DNA of 64,000 nucleotides from Hemileia vastatrix. Lineage: Eukaryota > Basidiomycota > Pucciniomycetes > Pucciniales > Zaghouaniaceae. The notes beneath the pieces were generated by a model that saw only the letters and a list, made by a program, of their open reading frames with translations, did not search any database and had not been told where the DNA came from. This document shows, in pieces, positions 9,483 to 19,690 of the stretch; the stretch's first letter is position 1; every line of letters begins with the position of its first letter. A program made the position numbers and the translations under genes. The stretch covers positions 1,463,501-1,527,500 of the forward strand of contig JASXTE010000001.1 of assembly GCA_030280995.1 (NCBI GenBank), written 5' to 3'.

Positions 9483-10763
9483 GATGAAGTCTGGGGTCAG
9501 ACTGGTTTTTATTTTTTGTTAGTCAAATATTTGTTGACTTTAGAGTGGCCAGAAGATTGTGAAGACGATGAATGGGTGGCTATCAAGAGGAAGTCATCTA
9601 CGTTTTACCTATCTGGTCGACGCTTAATGAGGAGAAGTTATCCAAATCCTCAAGTAGTTATAACTCAAGAGAAGGGGCAAGAATTAGTTTTGAAATCACT
9701 GCATGAAGATCTTGGGCATAGAGGCGTTGGAGAAACGTTTAGAAGAATTTCTGATCGATTTTGGTGGCCTGGCATGAAGATGGCTGTTAAACAGTGGGTT
9801 CAGTCATGTGAAGAATGTCAAAGACGAAGTTATTTAAGGCCAAAAGAACCTGGATGTGCGACCGGTGAATATACGCTCTTTGGGAGAGTTAGTTTAGATG
9901 CCGTTCATATAAAAGAGGGACGGTATAAATATTTAATTGTGGCCAGAGATGATTTATCTGGTTGGGTAGAGGCAGGGCCTCTTATTAATTTAACTGCCAA
10001 AAATGTGGCAGAATTTTTTTTGAATAATTGGGTATATAGGTATGGAGTGATGAAGTTGGTAACGGTAGATGGAGGTCCTGAATTTGGGACAGAGTTTAAA
10101 GAGGCCATATTGAAAGTTGGATCAAAGGTTAGGGTAGCAACTCCATATTATCCTGAAGCTGAAGGCATGGTTGAAAGAGGGCATCAAGTTATTAAGGATG
10201 CCTTAGTTAAAATGTGTGGGACAAGTGCCGAAAAGTGGAGGCACTATTTACCTTTAGTTTTATTTGCTGATCGAATCACCGCCAAAAGGACGACCGGAGT
10301 TTCACCTTATGAACTTGTTTTTGGACAGAAAGCAGTTTTACCAGTTGATTTAGAAGCTAAATCATATCTTGGAGTTGACTGGGATACGGTCAAAACTACT
10401 GAAGAATTATTGTGTGCAAGAATGATGCAGCTAGAAAAGAAAGAAGAATATTTAGAAAAGGCATATTTGCGGATGATGAAGATCAGAAATCAATCAGTTA
10501 GATATTGGGATGAGCGGTTGGCACATCGATTAAGGAAACCTTTGAACCCAGGTGATATGGTCCTGGTGTATAATAGGAGTTTGGAAAGTCAGTGGGGAAA
10601 GATGTTTGCAGATAGGTGGAATGGACCGTATAAAATCAAGGAGCAAGTTTCCGGCGGTTCATATGTGCTAGAAGAGTTGGATGGAGTAGTATTGAAGAAG
10701 AGGGTAGCAGCTGATCAAGTGAAACGGTTCTATCCTAGAGGCACCAGGAGTGCCGAAGTCTAA
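9483..10763 (+). CDS. Element B integrase
   Basis: Same frame as RT, open from the stop at 9480 to TAA 10761. The zinc-binding N-terminus is seen as HEDLGH ... CEEC (about 9700-9826). The catalytic core has Asp in SLDAVHI (about 9900), Asp in VTVDGGPEFG (about 10068) and Glu in EGMVERGHQ (about 10165), the DDE triad. The C-terminal part has the WNGPYKI (GPY/F) module and ends KRFYPRGTRSAEV; no chromodomain is visible. It would join element cDNA to the host genome. With the single stop at 9480 upstream, the protein would still need the polyprotein frame to be made. Confidence 0.92.
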   Translation, partial: DEVWGQTGFYFLLVKYLLTLEWPEDCEDDEWVAIKRKSSTFYLSGRRLMRRSYPNPQVVITQEKGQELVLKSLHEDLGHRGVGETFRRISDRFWWPGMKMAVKQWVQSCEECQRRSYLRPKEPGCATGEYTLFGRVSLDAVHIKEGRYKYLIVARDDLSGWVEAGPLINLTAKNVAEFFLNNWVYRYGVMKLVTVDGGPEFGTEFKEAILKVGSKVRVATPYYPEAEGMVERGHQVIKDALVKMCGTSAEKWRHYLPLVLFADRITAKRTTGVSPYELVFGQKAVLPVDLEAKSYLGVDWDTVKTTEELLCARMMQLEKKEEYLEKAYLRMMKIRNQSVRYWDERLAHRLRKPLNPGDMVLVYNRSLESQWGKMFADRWNGPYKIKEQVSGGSYVLEELDGVVLKKRVAADQVKRFYPRGTRSAEV

Positions 10764-10885
10764 CTCCGAAATGAGGATAAACTACAATTTTAATGACATT
10801 TATCAAATTTTATGGATTCCTCCGCAATGAGGATAAACTATGATGTTTATAAAAATCTTATCAACCTCCGCAACGAGGATAAACT
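10764..10885 (+). repeat. Three hairpin motifs just after integrase of B
   Basis: Arms CTC/GAG at 10764-10775 (loop CGAAAT), CCTC/GAGG at 10819-10832 (loop CGCAAT) and CCTC/GAGG at 10865-10878 (loop CGCAAC), each followed by ATAAACTA. The first starts right at the pol stop codon. Equivalent copies follow integrase in A (16698), C (27675), D (48386) and E (minus strand, about 54750-54830). Confidence 0.85.
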
Positions 10886-11051
10886 ATCTTCTTTTTATCA
10901 AAATACTTTACTGTCGTTACACTGTCTATAGGCAACGAAACTATGATGAAACTTAACGAAGTTCAAGAAGACCTTCTTTGAAATTTTAAAAAAACTTAAA
11001 ATTCTTAAAATATGGGTGAAGATAGTGTTGGAAAATTTTTAAAATTTCTTG

Positions 11052-11141
11052 GAAGAAGTGTTCACAGGGGAACCTTCTTAATTTAATATTGGCAAGTGTG
11101 GGGGTAATTGATGGGCTGGCTGCTCTATACACAATTACCCC
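11052..11141 (+). other. Paired hairpin module H2/H3 of element B
   Basis: Two adjacent inverted repeats. H3: AAGAAG 11052-11057 with CTTCTT 11073-11078. H2: GGGGTAATTG 11101-11110 with CAATTACCCC 11132-11141, a perfect 10-bp stem with a 21-nt loop containing GGGCTGGCTGCTCTA. The spacer holds GGCAAGTGTG. The same H3-spacer-H2 order recurs seven more times in C, D and E, with matching stem changes. No ORF explains it. Confidence 0.8.
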
Positions 11142-11208
11142 ATAATGTTTGTTTCCAAAATTTTCCCTGTTTCTAGTTGAATCCTGGCTTTGTCTTTTAA
11201 CTATAGGA

Positions 11209-11231
11209 AGTCCACTAAGACTATAAACTGG
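11209..11231 (+). repeat. Single hairpin motif of B, AGTC/GACT type
   Basis: AGTC 11209-11212, loop CACTAA, GACT 11219-11222, tail ATAAACTGG. It follows the H2 hairpin by about 70 nt, as do the copies at 27931 and 48630. Confidence 0.8.
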
Positions 11232-11365
11232 AACAAATCAAGAGACACCGCTCTCAACGCCGGATTCAAGATTTATTTTATTTTATTTTGCTTTTGATTT
11301 TTTTTATGTTAGATTGTGATTTCTTTTCTTTAATATATATTATGAATTATTGTAAAGGTGATGCT

Positions 11366-11415
11366 CACTGGTGGTCTCTAATCATTTTTATAAATTGGAG
11401 GGAGCCCACCCAGTG
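11366..11415 (+). other. Long hairpin with an internal PPT-like tract (B)
   Basis: The arm CACTGGTGGTCTC (11366-11378) pairs imperfectly with GGAGCCCACCCAGTG (11401-11415). The 3' arm begins with ATTGGAGGGAG (11394-11404), nearly the same as the real polypurine tract TTGGAGGGAGGA at 14174-14185. Copies exist in C (28261-28311), D (48941-48996) and E (54264-54314, minus strand). Confidence 0.7.
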
Positions 11416-11490
11416 ATCATCATTATAAAATTTATCTTCTAAAAACTTTCATTTAATTTCTTTTCTTTTCAATTTCTCAAAATTGTGTAA

Positions 11491-11559
11491 CCACATCAAG
11501 TTGCACTTGGATGTGGGTATGATGTCGAGGGTACGGCTCATCAAATGGCTGGGGGACAT
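11491..11559 (+). other. CCACATC/GATGTGG hairpin module (B)
   Basis: CCACATC 11491-11497 pairs with GATGTGG 11510-11516; 20-30 nt on comes GGCTCATCAAATGGCTGGGG. Two copies each are present in C (28507, 28709) and D (49178, about 49341), one in E (54155-54180). It is the last structured block before an A/T-only stretch and the antisense gene. Confidence 0.7.
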
Positions 11560-11938
11560 CTTTTAAAATTTTATTTTAAAAATTTTTATTACTTTTTTAT
11601 CTTTCTTTTCACATTTGTTTATCTTTCTTTAAAAATTAAATTTTATCTTTTATTTCAAAAACTATCTTTTCTAAAATCTTTTATTTTAAATTAAAAACAA
11701 ACTTAAAATTAAAATTAAATAAAAATAAAAATAAGTAAATAAAAATAAAAATAAAATAAAATAAAAATATAAAAAAATATAAAAATATAAAAAATAAATA
11801 AATAAATAAATAAATAAATAAAAAACAAAAATAAAAAAATAAATAAATAAAAGGTATTTTAGTTTTAGGTAGTTTAGATGTTTATATTATTATTTTTCAA
11901 ACATTATTCAAGAAAGCTACATACCAGGAAGAACACCA
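11560..11938. repeat. AT-only low-complexity stretch in B
   Basis: Runs of T then of A with AAAT/AAATA repeats (for example AAATAAATAAATAAAT at about 11795-11822), ending just past the 3' end of the antisense gene. C and D have similar stretches at the same relative place. It could act as a terminator or spacer between the convergent sense and antisense transcription units; that is inference. Confidence 0.7.
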
Positions 11939-13016
11939 TTAAGGGTTGTTGTCTTTTGAAGAATCAAAATTAGAAAATTTAGAAGGACCTTGATCGATTT
12001 CCTGGGATTCGAATCTTATTTCATGGTCACGATAGTGTTGAAGCCAGTTGGCTATTTTGAAAAGGTCTCTTAACAGTTGCTCTCTCATCCAAGATTCTGA
12101 TCTATCAGAGGGCGGGTATTGTTGGAAATAAGCGATAAGGTTATTAAAATTAGCAAAAAGCTTTTCAGACACTAGGTGAATTGGAACTCTAGGGAAGCTT
12201 GGATTAGGTTCTGGTAGTTCATAAGCTGAATATGAAATTGGAGAACCGGTGGACGCTTATCAAATTAAAATATCAGCAAAATTAAAACCTGAAGATTAAG
12301 AAAATAAAAAGAGACAACTAACCTGTGTCAACACTATCAAGATCATAGATAAACGGTTTACTTGTTAATGGAGTGGGATTTTTTATGTTTAGGAAAGGAT
12401 TTTTTATTTTTGATAGATGAGGAGGACTGGTATTGGATTTGGTGTTTGAAGTAGATGTTCTGGGCCTTTTGGATGAAACAAGAGAAGATGAAGACTGATG
12501 GCTATTATAGGACCTTTTGTGCTTCAAGATGTTGGAAGAAGGAGAAGAATTGTTAGAAGGTTGAAGCATGGCCCTGGGAGCAGCAAGAGTTCTTGGGGGA
12601 GTAGCAGCAAGTCTAGATTGGAGAGAAGGACCCAGAGGATTAGGTGATGGAGAAAGATTTAAATAGGCTGATGGAGAAAAAGGTATGGGATCTTTAGAGG
12701 TTGATGGAATAGGGGGTGGAGTAGAAGGTGAAGAAGAAGGAGGAGGATTTCAGAAGGCGGCAAAGCTAGTAGCAGTGATGGGGAAAGAACCAAAGTTCAA
12801 GCCAGAACATTTTCTTTTCTTCTCATAACAGGATAAACAGGCCCTGTTATAAGTGTGCTTTTGCCAGTTAAAAGAGAAGATACATTCCCTATGGGTGAAG
12901 GCACAATATTTGCAAGATTTATCAGCTGAAGCAATGAAGTCAGAAGGTTTCATCTTGTTAGGAGATATTTTTTGAAGAAGAAAACTTGAAATTAGGATGA
13001 AGAAAGCTGGTGGCAA
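11939..13016 (-). pseudogene. Element B antisense gene: Cys-rich Zn-cluster-like protein
   Basis: Encoded opposite to gag-pol. Exon 1 runs 13016 to 12323, a 67-nt intron (12256-12322; donor GTTAGT, acceptor ATAAG) follows, and exon 2 runs 12255 to the stop at 11939; phases match across the junction. The only break is TGA at 12750-12752. Starting at the second Met gives MKPSDF. The domain near the start is C-x2-C-x6-C, 14 residues, C-x2-C-x6-C with YNRAC and KKRKC in the second half, like Cys-rich clusters common in basidiomycete proteins and loosely like Zn2Cys6 factors. A Ser/Pro/Lys-rich linker follows, with a basic SSKRPR stretch that could be a nuclear signal. Exon 2 gives a mainly helical tail (MREQLLRDLFKIANWL). 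DNA binding is inferred. Confidence 0.75.
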
Positions 13017-13046
13017 AATCTGGGTTCAAGGATAGAGAAGTTTTTA

Positions 13047-13515
13047 GGTCCACCAAGACCTTAAACTGGACTGTTATCAAGCTGTTGGGTCCACCATGAC
13101 CTTAAACTGGATTTCTTATCAATTAAATGTTTGGTCCACCATGACTTTAAACTGGTAGTTCATTCATTGTTTAGTCCACTATGACTTTAAACTGGAAAAT
13201 TAATATCTGCAGGATAATTCAACATTCATGGGTCCACCATGACCTTAAACTGGATTTATTGTCAATCAAATGTTTGGTCCACTATGACATTAAACTGGAT
13301 TATCAAATTTATTCAATCTTTGGTCAAGCCTAGGCCTTACTTAGGAATTTATCAAGTTATTTATGCACCTAAACGATCTTTGGTCCACCAAGACCATAAA
13401 CTGGCAATCGATTATATGTTTGGTCTACCAAGACTTTAAATTAGAATTTCAATCTTGTTTGGATAACTCAATTCAATCTTTTAATTTATCACTGTCCACT
13501 AAGACTCTAAACTGG
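13047..13515 (+). repeat. Array of about ten hairpin motifs upstream of the B antisense gene
   Basis: Copies at about 13047, 13088, 13133, 13171, 13231, 13276, 13379, 13420 and 13496, with a degenerate one at 13321. Arms are mostly GGTC/GACC, with AGTC/GACT, and GGTC/GACT (wobble); loops are CACCAA, CACCAT, CACTAT or CACTAA; the tail is TTAAACTGG. The array starts 31 bp from the antisense start codon, so it occupies that gene's promoter region. No ORF is maintained. Confidence 0.92.
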
Positions 13516-14185
13516 TTATTCAATTATTTCTGGAATTGGGTGCTGATAAGCTTTAGGAGGTTAAAATTTTAGGTGGTGATGATGCTAAGGAAAGCATAAT
13601 GGTTAATTAGGTGAAATTTGTGGCGCTTTAACATGGTCTAAAGTTAAAATTATTATTGGAAGCCTGGCAAAAGTATTTTATGGGTTTGCTGTATAGCAAA
13701 GTTTGAAAATTGTGATGAAGGAATCAGAAGTTAGGATGGTAGTTGGATTTTAGGGAATGATTTTTTTTAGTGCCTCAGTGTTAGGCCATTTTTTTTGGTG
13801 TGAAGCTTGGAGGACCTTATGGCGAGATTGGAATCATAGAATTCGGCTCAGTGGGGGGCCCTATGAGGTTGGAATCAGGAGTATTCGGCTCATAGGAAGA
13901 TCCACTCTCTCAATGCTGTGACAAGAAGGAAGACTGGTATATGGGAGTCTGAAGGGATTCAAACCTTGCTCTCAGTAGTGGAATCATCACAAGATTTATA
14001 TTATTTTATTTTATGTTATATCAAGCCAGAGAAGAAGAAACAACGTTTTTATTATAAAGAATTAAAAGAAGACCAGCTAAAACAAATTTATCAAATTATT
14101 TTATTAGAAAAGATAATTCTTTTAGAATTGCTCAATCACTTATGCAAAGTTTTACGAATGGGGACATTCTCAATTGGAGGGAGGA
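13516..14185 (+). promoter_or_regulatory. Conserved pre-PPT region and polypurine tract of element B
   Basis: About 670 bp with no credible gene. Segment 13790-13980 has two GGAATCA...TTCGGCTCA copies and matches the minus strand of E at about 33490-33700. The segment ending GGGGACATTCTCAATTGG (about 14160-14177) also matches E near 33185-33215. The polypurine tract TTGGAGGGAGGA (14174-14185) abuts the 3' LTR and should prime plus-strand DNA. Confidence 0.75.
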
Positions 14186-15288
14186 TGTGGTAGCCTAAAG
14201 TTTAGTATGGCACCTAAGTACGTAAATGGAGTTATTACGGTGTGCAAGATTGGTGTTATTATTTTTTATAAAAGGGTTTTATTTAATTTATTTGAGTTTT
14301 AAATATGAAGAAATTGATCAAGAGCAAATGCCTACGCGAAAAAAATTTATTTTACGGAGAAAACTTATTTTTACGGTCTGAAGAGTTTATAAGTATCAAG
14401 TCGAGTCACTCAAGAACCTTGGGAAATTTTCCCAGAATTTTTACTATTTTTATTATATTTTTAAATGAATTTTAAAGTTTTATAGAAATATTTATGTTTT
14501 TAGAAATTACTTAACTTTGATGAATTTTCACGGGATGATTAGAGCTGCGCAGACTACGAAAATTAGTTTGGAATCTAAAGGGAAAGTGGCTTTATCATGT
14601 GTAATTTTTCTAGATTTTTTATTATAGTTTTAAAGGTTCTAATTGAGTCCGCTTGGACTCCGTACGGACTCCGCTTCGGCTCCATACGGGCTCTGGATTG
14701 ACTCTGAGAGAGCTCTGGAGGGGAAAACTTAGGCACATGACTAGGAATACTTAAGCGCCTCTCAAAATCGAAATTAAGAGGGGGGGATACATCATACAGC
14801 TTAATCATTAACCACCATGGTCTCATTTTTTATTACTCAACAAATTAAATAAATTTGTAATACCCTTATAACTTTATATTTTTATATTTAACATTTTAGA
14901 AATACTATTCAACAATTTAAATCACACTTAAAACAGGGTATCTTTAGAAAGGTCTTCATCACTGGGACTTGATTATTGCTGTCTCATAAAAATTTAAATT
15001 ATTATAAAAACATAAAAGTCAATCTTTTCAGATCTTTCACTGGTACACCTTAATTGTTGTTATCAGTATTTCTTTTATCAACAGCCACTTTCTTTAAATC
15101 TCAATAAGCGTTAATTATATTAGAGTTTCATTATTTTCATCAATCAGATCCAAGTAGATTGGTTAGCTTAGTGATTTAGAATTCCCATTTTGTTATTTTA
15201 TTGGAAGGACGGGGTTTTCAGCTAAATCCACATATATCCTCCGGATTCTGCTTACAGCAAGGCGACTGTAAGAGTTTACCTTACCATA
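14186..15288 (+). repeat. Element B 3' LTR
   Basis: Starts TGTGGTAGCC after the polypurine tract and ends TTACCATA at the target duplication. About 1103 bp, matching 2166-3345 except for roughly twenty substitutions and a shorter GGACTCCG array. Confidence 0.92.
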
Positions 15289-15293
15289 ACGCT

Positions 15294-16686
15294 AAAGAGT
15301 ATTTTATTAAGGATGGAGGGGTATAGAGAGAATGCTTTTCTATGCCACAATTGCTTATACTAGAAAGAGGTAAAAAAGAAAAGATTCACTGAGAATTACA
15401 TGAAAATTTGGGAAATAGGGGACAGGATGGGACTTATAGGAGAGTCAAGGAAAAATTATGGTGGCCTAATATGAAAGCAGAGGTCAAGTATTGGGTCCAG
15501 TCTTTTCTGAAATTTCAGGGAAGAAGTTACAGAAAGCCTAAAGAAAAGGGAAAGGCAACAGGTGGAGATACTATTTTTTGAAGGATCAGCTTAGATGCAG
15601 TTCATATTAAAGTAGGATGCTTTAAATACTTGATTGTGGCATGGGATGATCTTTCAGGATGTGTTGAAGCAGCACCTTTGGTAAACCTTAAGTCAGGAAA
15701 TGTAGCCCAGTTTTTAAAGAAAGAATGGGTCTATAGATATGGAGTGATGAAGATGGTAACAATGGATGGTGGCAATAAATCTACTGGAGAATTCCAAGAT
15801 GTTGTTAAAGGTATTGGCACCAAAATTTGAGTTGAAACACCATATTATCCAGAAGCGGAAGGTATGACACTATGAAATATAGGGGGTGGACTTGCTAGCA
15901 AGTCCCCAATCTGAACTCAGATGGAACTCAGACTGAACTCATATTAAACCCATACTGAACTCTACTTGAACACCCATCTAAAACTGTTCTGCTGAGTGGT
16001 GTTCATCCCTGATTGTATTGTTCCTTTGTAAATAGCTCAATCTGTGTTCAATCTGTGGTCAGTGTGGGTCCAAGGTTGCGGAATCGCTAGCAATCCCGCC
16101 TCCCATATTGTGTGGTGTGATTGAGAGAAGGCATCAATTAATTAAAGATGCACTAGTTAAGCTATGTGGAACTAATGGGGCAAAATGGAAAATCTATTTG
16201 CCTTTATTATTATTTTCAGACAGGATTTCAGAGAAAAGGACAACAGGTTTTTCACCTTATGAGCTGATGTTTGGTCAAAGGGCAGTATTACATATTGATC
16301 TGGAATCAGGATAATTTCTAGGGTGTGATTGGGATCAATGGCGCTCAACTGATGACTTAATTTTAGCAAGAGTGGGGCAGCTTGAAAGAAAGGAAAAGTT
16401 TGTGGAAATAAGCATATGAAAGAATGATGAAGATTAGGGACAAGTCAGTAAAATATTGGGATGAGCGCTTAGCACTAAGATTAAGGGAGCCATCAAAACC
16501 AGGGGACTTGGTATTAGTATACAACAGAAGTTATGAAAATCAATGGGTAAAGATGATTTCAGACAGATGGAATGGACCTTATACGGTTTGGAAACAAATT
16601 ACTGGAGGAATTGGATGGTACTGAATGGAAGCAACATGTAGTGGCCAATCAGATCAAAGGATTCTACCCAAGAGGAATAACATCAA
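15294..16686 (+). pseudogene. Element A integrase remnant
   Basis: Resumes A pol after element B. Visible parts: HENLGN...RRVKEKLWWPNMK with the first zinc-binding region (His and both Cys of CEEC changed), SLDAVHIK with Asp, the ARDD-like AWDDLSGCVEAAP at about 15640, VTMDGG at about 15757, YYPEAEGM at 15843, then a 250-bp insertion, then IERRHQLIKDALVK at 16120. The WNGPYTV module and FYPRG end lie near 16570-16680. Many stops (for example 15580, 15829, 16312, 16407) make it non-functional. Confidence 0.88.
15867..16116. mobile_element. MITE-like insertion in A integrase
   Basis: A 250-bp piece without coding capacity splits the integrase between EGM and IERRH. Its ends are inverted repeats of about 40 bp at roughly 70% identity: ACACTATGAAATATAGGGGG at the left against the reverse complement of the right end. 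Each terminal repeat contains a palindrome centred on GCTAGC; the left one is perfect (GGACTTGCTAGCAAGTCC, about 15888-15905), the right one near 16079-16096 imperfect. The superfamily is not assigned because the target duplication is unclear. Confidence 0.72.
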
Positions 16687-16697
16687 AATAAGAATTA

Positions 16698-16755
16698 CCT
16701 CCGTGATGAGGATAAACTGACAATATTTTTTAAAACTCCTAGATGAGTATAAACT
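16698..16755 (+). repeat. Two hairpin motifs after A integrase
   Basis: CCTC/GAGG at 16698-16711 (loop CGTGAT, tail ATAAACTG) and ACTC/GAGT at 16735-16748 (loop CTAGAT, tail ATAAACTA). The second shows a stem variant not used in B, with both arms changed together. Confidence 0.82.
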
Positions 16756-17296
16756 ATCATCAGTGTTTTTTAGGAGGCTATGACGCAACTGTGATGGATA
16801 GGGCACTAGCAATGGCAAAGCAACTATGGCTGAACAAGCAGTTATAATTAGCACTCAAGATAATTTGTGTAGAATTAATGTTGTTTTAGGAGACATGAAG
16901 AAGTGGGTAGACTGGATAGAGGAACAGCTGTCTGGGTGAATCAGGAAGCTACAGTACCCTTAGCAGAAGGCGGGAAACTTAGTTGAAGAAAATTGGCAGA
17001 TGGAGTACCCAATTCAGGGACCTGTGTTTGCAAAATCTCAGTAGTAATGATTAATTATGGAGGGTAAGAATTATTTTAAGAAAGTAGAGGGAGCACAGAC
17101 AGAGCTTTCTTCTCCTACTTGTTGTTTTTAGGAAATTCAATTGTGTTGTGAAGTGCTACAAACTTTATTTATAATTTTTTTATGAAAATTTATCATTTAT
17201 GATAATTGAAATGGGCAAGCATACTTTTATGGAGGCTATGTAAAGGTGCTAAAGAGCTAAAGCACTAAAAATTTGAGGTATAAAGCAAAGTTATGA
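16756..17296. other. Element A 3' non-coding stretch, nothing recognised
   Basis: About 540 bp between the post-integrase hairpins and the end of the antisense gene. No open frame of note, and none of the H2/H3 hairpins found in B, C and D. Confidence 0.5.
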
Positions 17297-19690
17297 CTAA
17301 TCAGAGTCTCCTTCAAAACTGGTGGGGAGTCCTTTCCACTCTTCGGGAATAATAAAGCTATTGGGATCAGCAGGAAGCTCATGGATAGAGGTAGAACTTA
17401 TTTCATTCATCAACTGACCAATAATTTCAATGTGATGGTAGCAGGAATTTAGTTCATTTTCATAAAATGCGGGAGCACGGTTGTATGAAGATGACATGGA
17501 GTCATAAATAAGAGGGTTTGGGGAGCCCATCCTAGGAAAATAGATTTGTTAAAGTCCTTGAAGGAAGAATAATTAGGGATGATTATTTGTAAATGAAGTT
17601 GATAGACTTACTGGCTAGTAAATTTGTAGGCTATGCAGAAGGAGAAAGCACTCTTACAGTGTTAGGCATGAAGGTATATGATGATTTTATTGCAACATCT
17701 TGTTCAGAAGGCGTAGGTGATTCAGATTTAGTCTGAATGGAAATTTAATGGCAAGAGTACACAGGGAGATATGTGCTATCAGCGGTTAAAGTTTCAATAG
17801 AAGGAAGGGTACCATTACTGGAGCTAGCTTGAGCAGTAGGGGTACCAGACGTATTGCGAGCAGGAAACTGTAAAAATTAATTAGGGGATGAAGGATAAGT
17901 ATAAGAGAAGGCACAAGTTTTGTGATATCTAAAACAGCTACTTCAGGCAGGTCTAAAGGAAGCATAGCCATGAGGTTTAGAAAAGGTACAGTTAAAATTA
18001 TGGCAATGGAAAAGGCTGCAAAATTGATCTCTGGGTAAATTATAATATTGTGTCATGGCTAATTAGACTTATGAAAGCACACGGTTTGGATAAGGAAAGA
18101 GAATATATTTCAAGGGCTATTTATAGGTACATTTAAAATACAAGTGGAGAAAAGCACGAAATAGTATCCAAGTGGGGACGCTAATCAGCAGAAGAATGTG
18201 GTGTAACAAGGTATACGGGAAAGAAGGTTAGCACTAAGGAGCACAAGATCTTGAGAAGATCTGAACTAACTTCAAGAATATGAGTATAAGGCAGATGAGG
18301 CAATAACAAATTATGTTATGAGGAAATATTTTTTTAATGTCTCAAGGTTATTCAGAAGAATAATAATAGTGAAATTTTGGCAACAAAATATTTGTTTGGA
18401 AAGATAAATTATTATTATGTAGGAGATAATAATACACTAGATAAATTTACAGAGGAGTACAAATGAAAATAAAAATAGGAAAGTAAAAGAAAGAAACACT
18501 GAGAAAAATAAAGAAAAGGAAAAGATGTCAGAATTATGAAAAAGAGAAAGGATGAGATAAAACTTACTTTATTGTCTATCAAGGAAGGCATACTCCCAGT
18601 TGTTATAAGTATTGTTGTAAGTCAAAGTTAGGGTTTTGACTAGGGTGACACAATTTTGGACATCCTCCTTTTCAAGGGCTGTAGTGTTTTCCATATAAGA
18701 GAATACTGTGTTGAAAGCAGTATTAAAGCAGTTTACTGTCCAATAATAAGGAATGGAAACAACTTGGTTTAGGACTTGCCAGTCTTGGAGGCAAGGGAGG
18801 TTGATACAAGGAGCTTCTTGAAGGTGGAGGCTAATGTGGGTGGTGTCAAGAACCAATCAGAATGAGTGAAAGGGGGTGGAGTGGCCTCTTTCTCAGGCCA
18901 GGAAATGGTGTCTTCTATGTCCTGTGAAAAGATGTCGCCAGGTATAAACAACCAGAAGGGATCTTCTTCTAGCCCTGGGATGGTGATTTCAATGCAATGA
19001 GTTGAAGGTGTTGGAGCTTAAGGAGTTTTGGGAGCATCCTAAGTAGGAAATGAAGTAAGATATTTTTGTTAGAAAGAAAATCTATTAGGAAGAGAAATAA
19101 AGGGAAGAGCAACTTACAGTATGAAATGAATCTTCAGAGAAGAGTGAACATAGTGTCATGTTTGAGGCAGTGCTCGGTGTTGGAAATAAATGAGTTGTTT
19201 TAGCTCCCTTAGGAGCAGGACACTTGATGGCCATCTTGCTCATTAGGTTTGGGGTAAATGCATTTGGATAGAAAATGGTAGGAGTAACAGTAGGTGCAGT
19301 AATTGTAGGAGGACCATTTAGGCTGCATTTCTTTTTGCAACCTTTGCAGAAGTAGAAAGACTTTCAAAAGGAAAGAAAAAGATCAGTGCCAAATATTTAG
19401 AACAAAAAGAGAAGAAAAAAATAACTTACAGTGAAGAAGCCATTACCACAGCAAGCTTCTGAGAAGCAACATGGAGTAATGTTGTTTTGGTGCAGCACTG
19501 ACAATGCTTGGCTCCAATCAGCACTGATTTGATAGTTGGAGTGATGGTGACAAAGGTTTTTTGGATGTTGAAAAATTGGCAGATGGAGTGGATGATTTTG
19601 TGATTGGTTTTCATGATAATAGGAAAACAAGTAAGAAGAAGATGAGAGAAGAGAAGAAGGAGGAATGAGGAAAAAGTGTGAGATATGCAC
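17297..19690 (-). pseudogene. Element A antisense multi-exon gene with Cys-rich N-terminus
   Basis: Exon model on the minus strand: 19690-19430, 19360-19118, 19038 to about 18569, a piece at about 17870-17612, and 17531-17297. Introns 19361-19429 (69 nt) and 19039-19117 (79 nt) have GTAAGT donors and phase-matched acceptors; 17532-17611 (80 nt) looks equally good. Joining exons 1 and 2 gives a Cys-rich block (CCFSEACC ... FCKGCKKKC). Exon 3 has SWPEKEATPPPF and, after one frameshift near 18850, a helical segment (VLNQVVSIPYYW, ALEKEDVQNCVTLVK). A stop in exon 3 (TAA near 19020) shows decay. Position and layout match the antisense genes of B-E, but similarity is weak, so homology is inferred. 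Confidence 0.5.

Larger units (their letters stand above)
2166..15288 (+). mobile_element. Element B: giant Ty3/gypsy LTR retrotransposon nested in element A
   Basis: About 13.1 kb with two direct LTRs, PBS, gag, protease, RT-RNase H, integrase, non-coding hairpin region, an antisense gene, polypurine tract and 3' LTR. The host sequence ACGC (2162-2165) is repeated at 15289-15292; the next T also matches, so the duplication is 4 or 5 bp depending on where the LTR is said to start. Joining the flanks restores A's integrase reading frame, which aligns residue by residue with B's own integrase start. The LTRs differ by roughly twenty substitutions plus one repeat-number change, so insertion was fairly recent, but pol already carries several stops. 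Confidence 0.93.

Noticed and set aside
12750..13016. Canonical GAL4-type Zn2Cys6 factor
   Set aside because: Cys spacing is close, but the C3-C4 gap is 14-15 in the large genes and the basic run is in the second half, so only a looser Cys-cluster label is given.
13239..13572. Plus-strand frames through the hairpin array (for example 13239-13439)
   Set aside because: Only open by chance through repeated motif copies; no conserved protein in C or D at this place.
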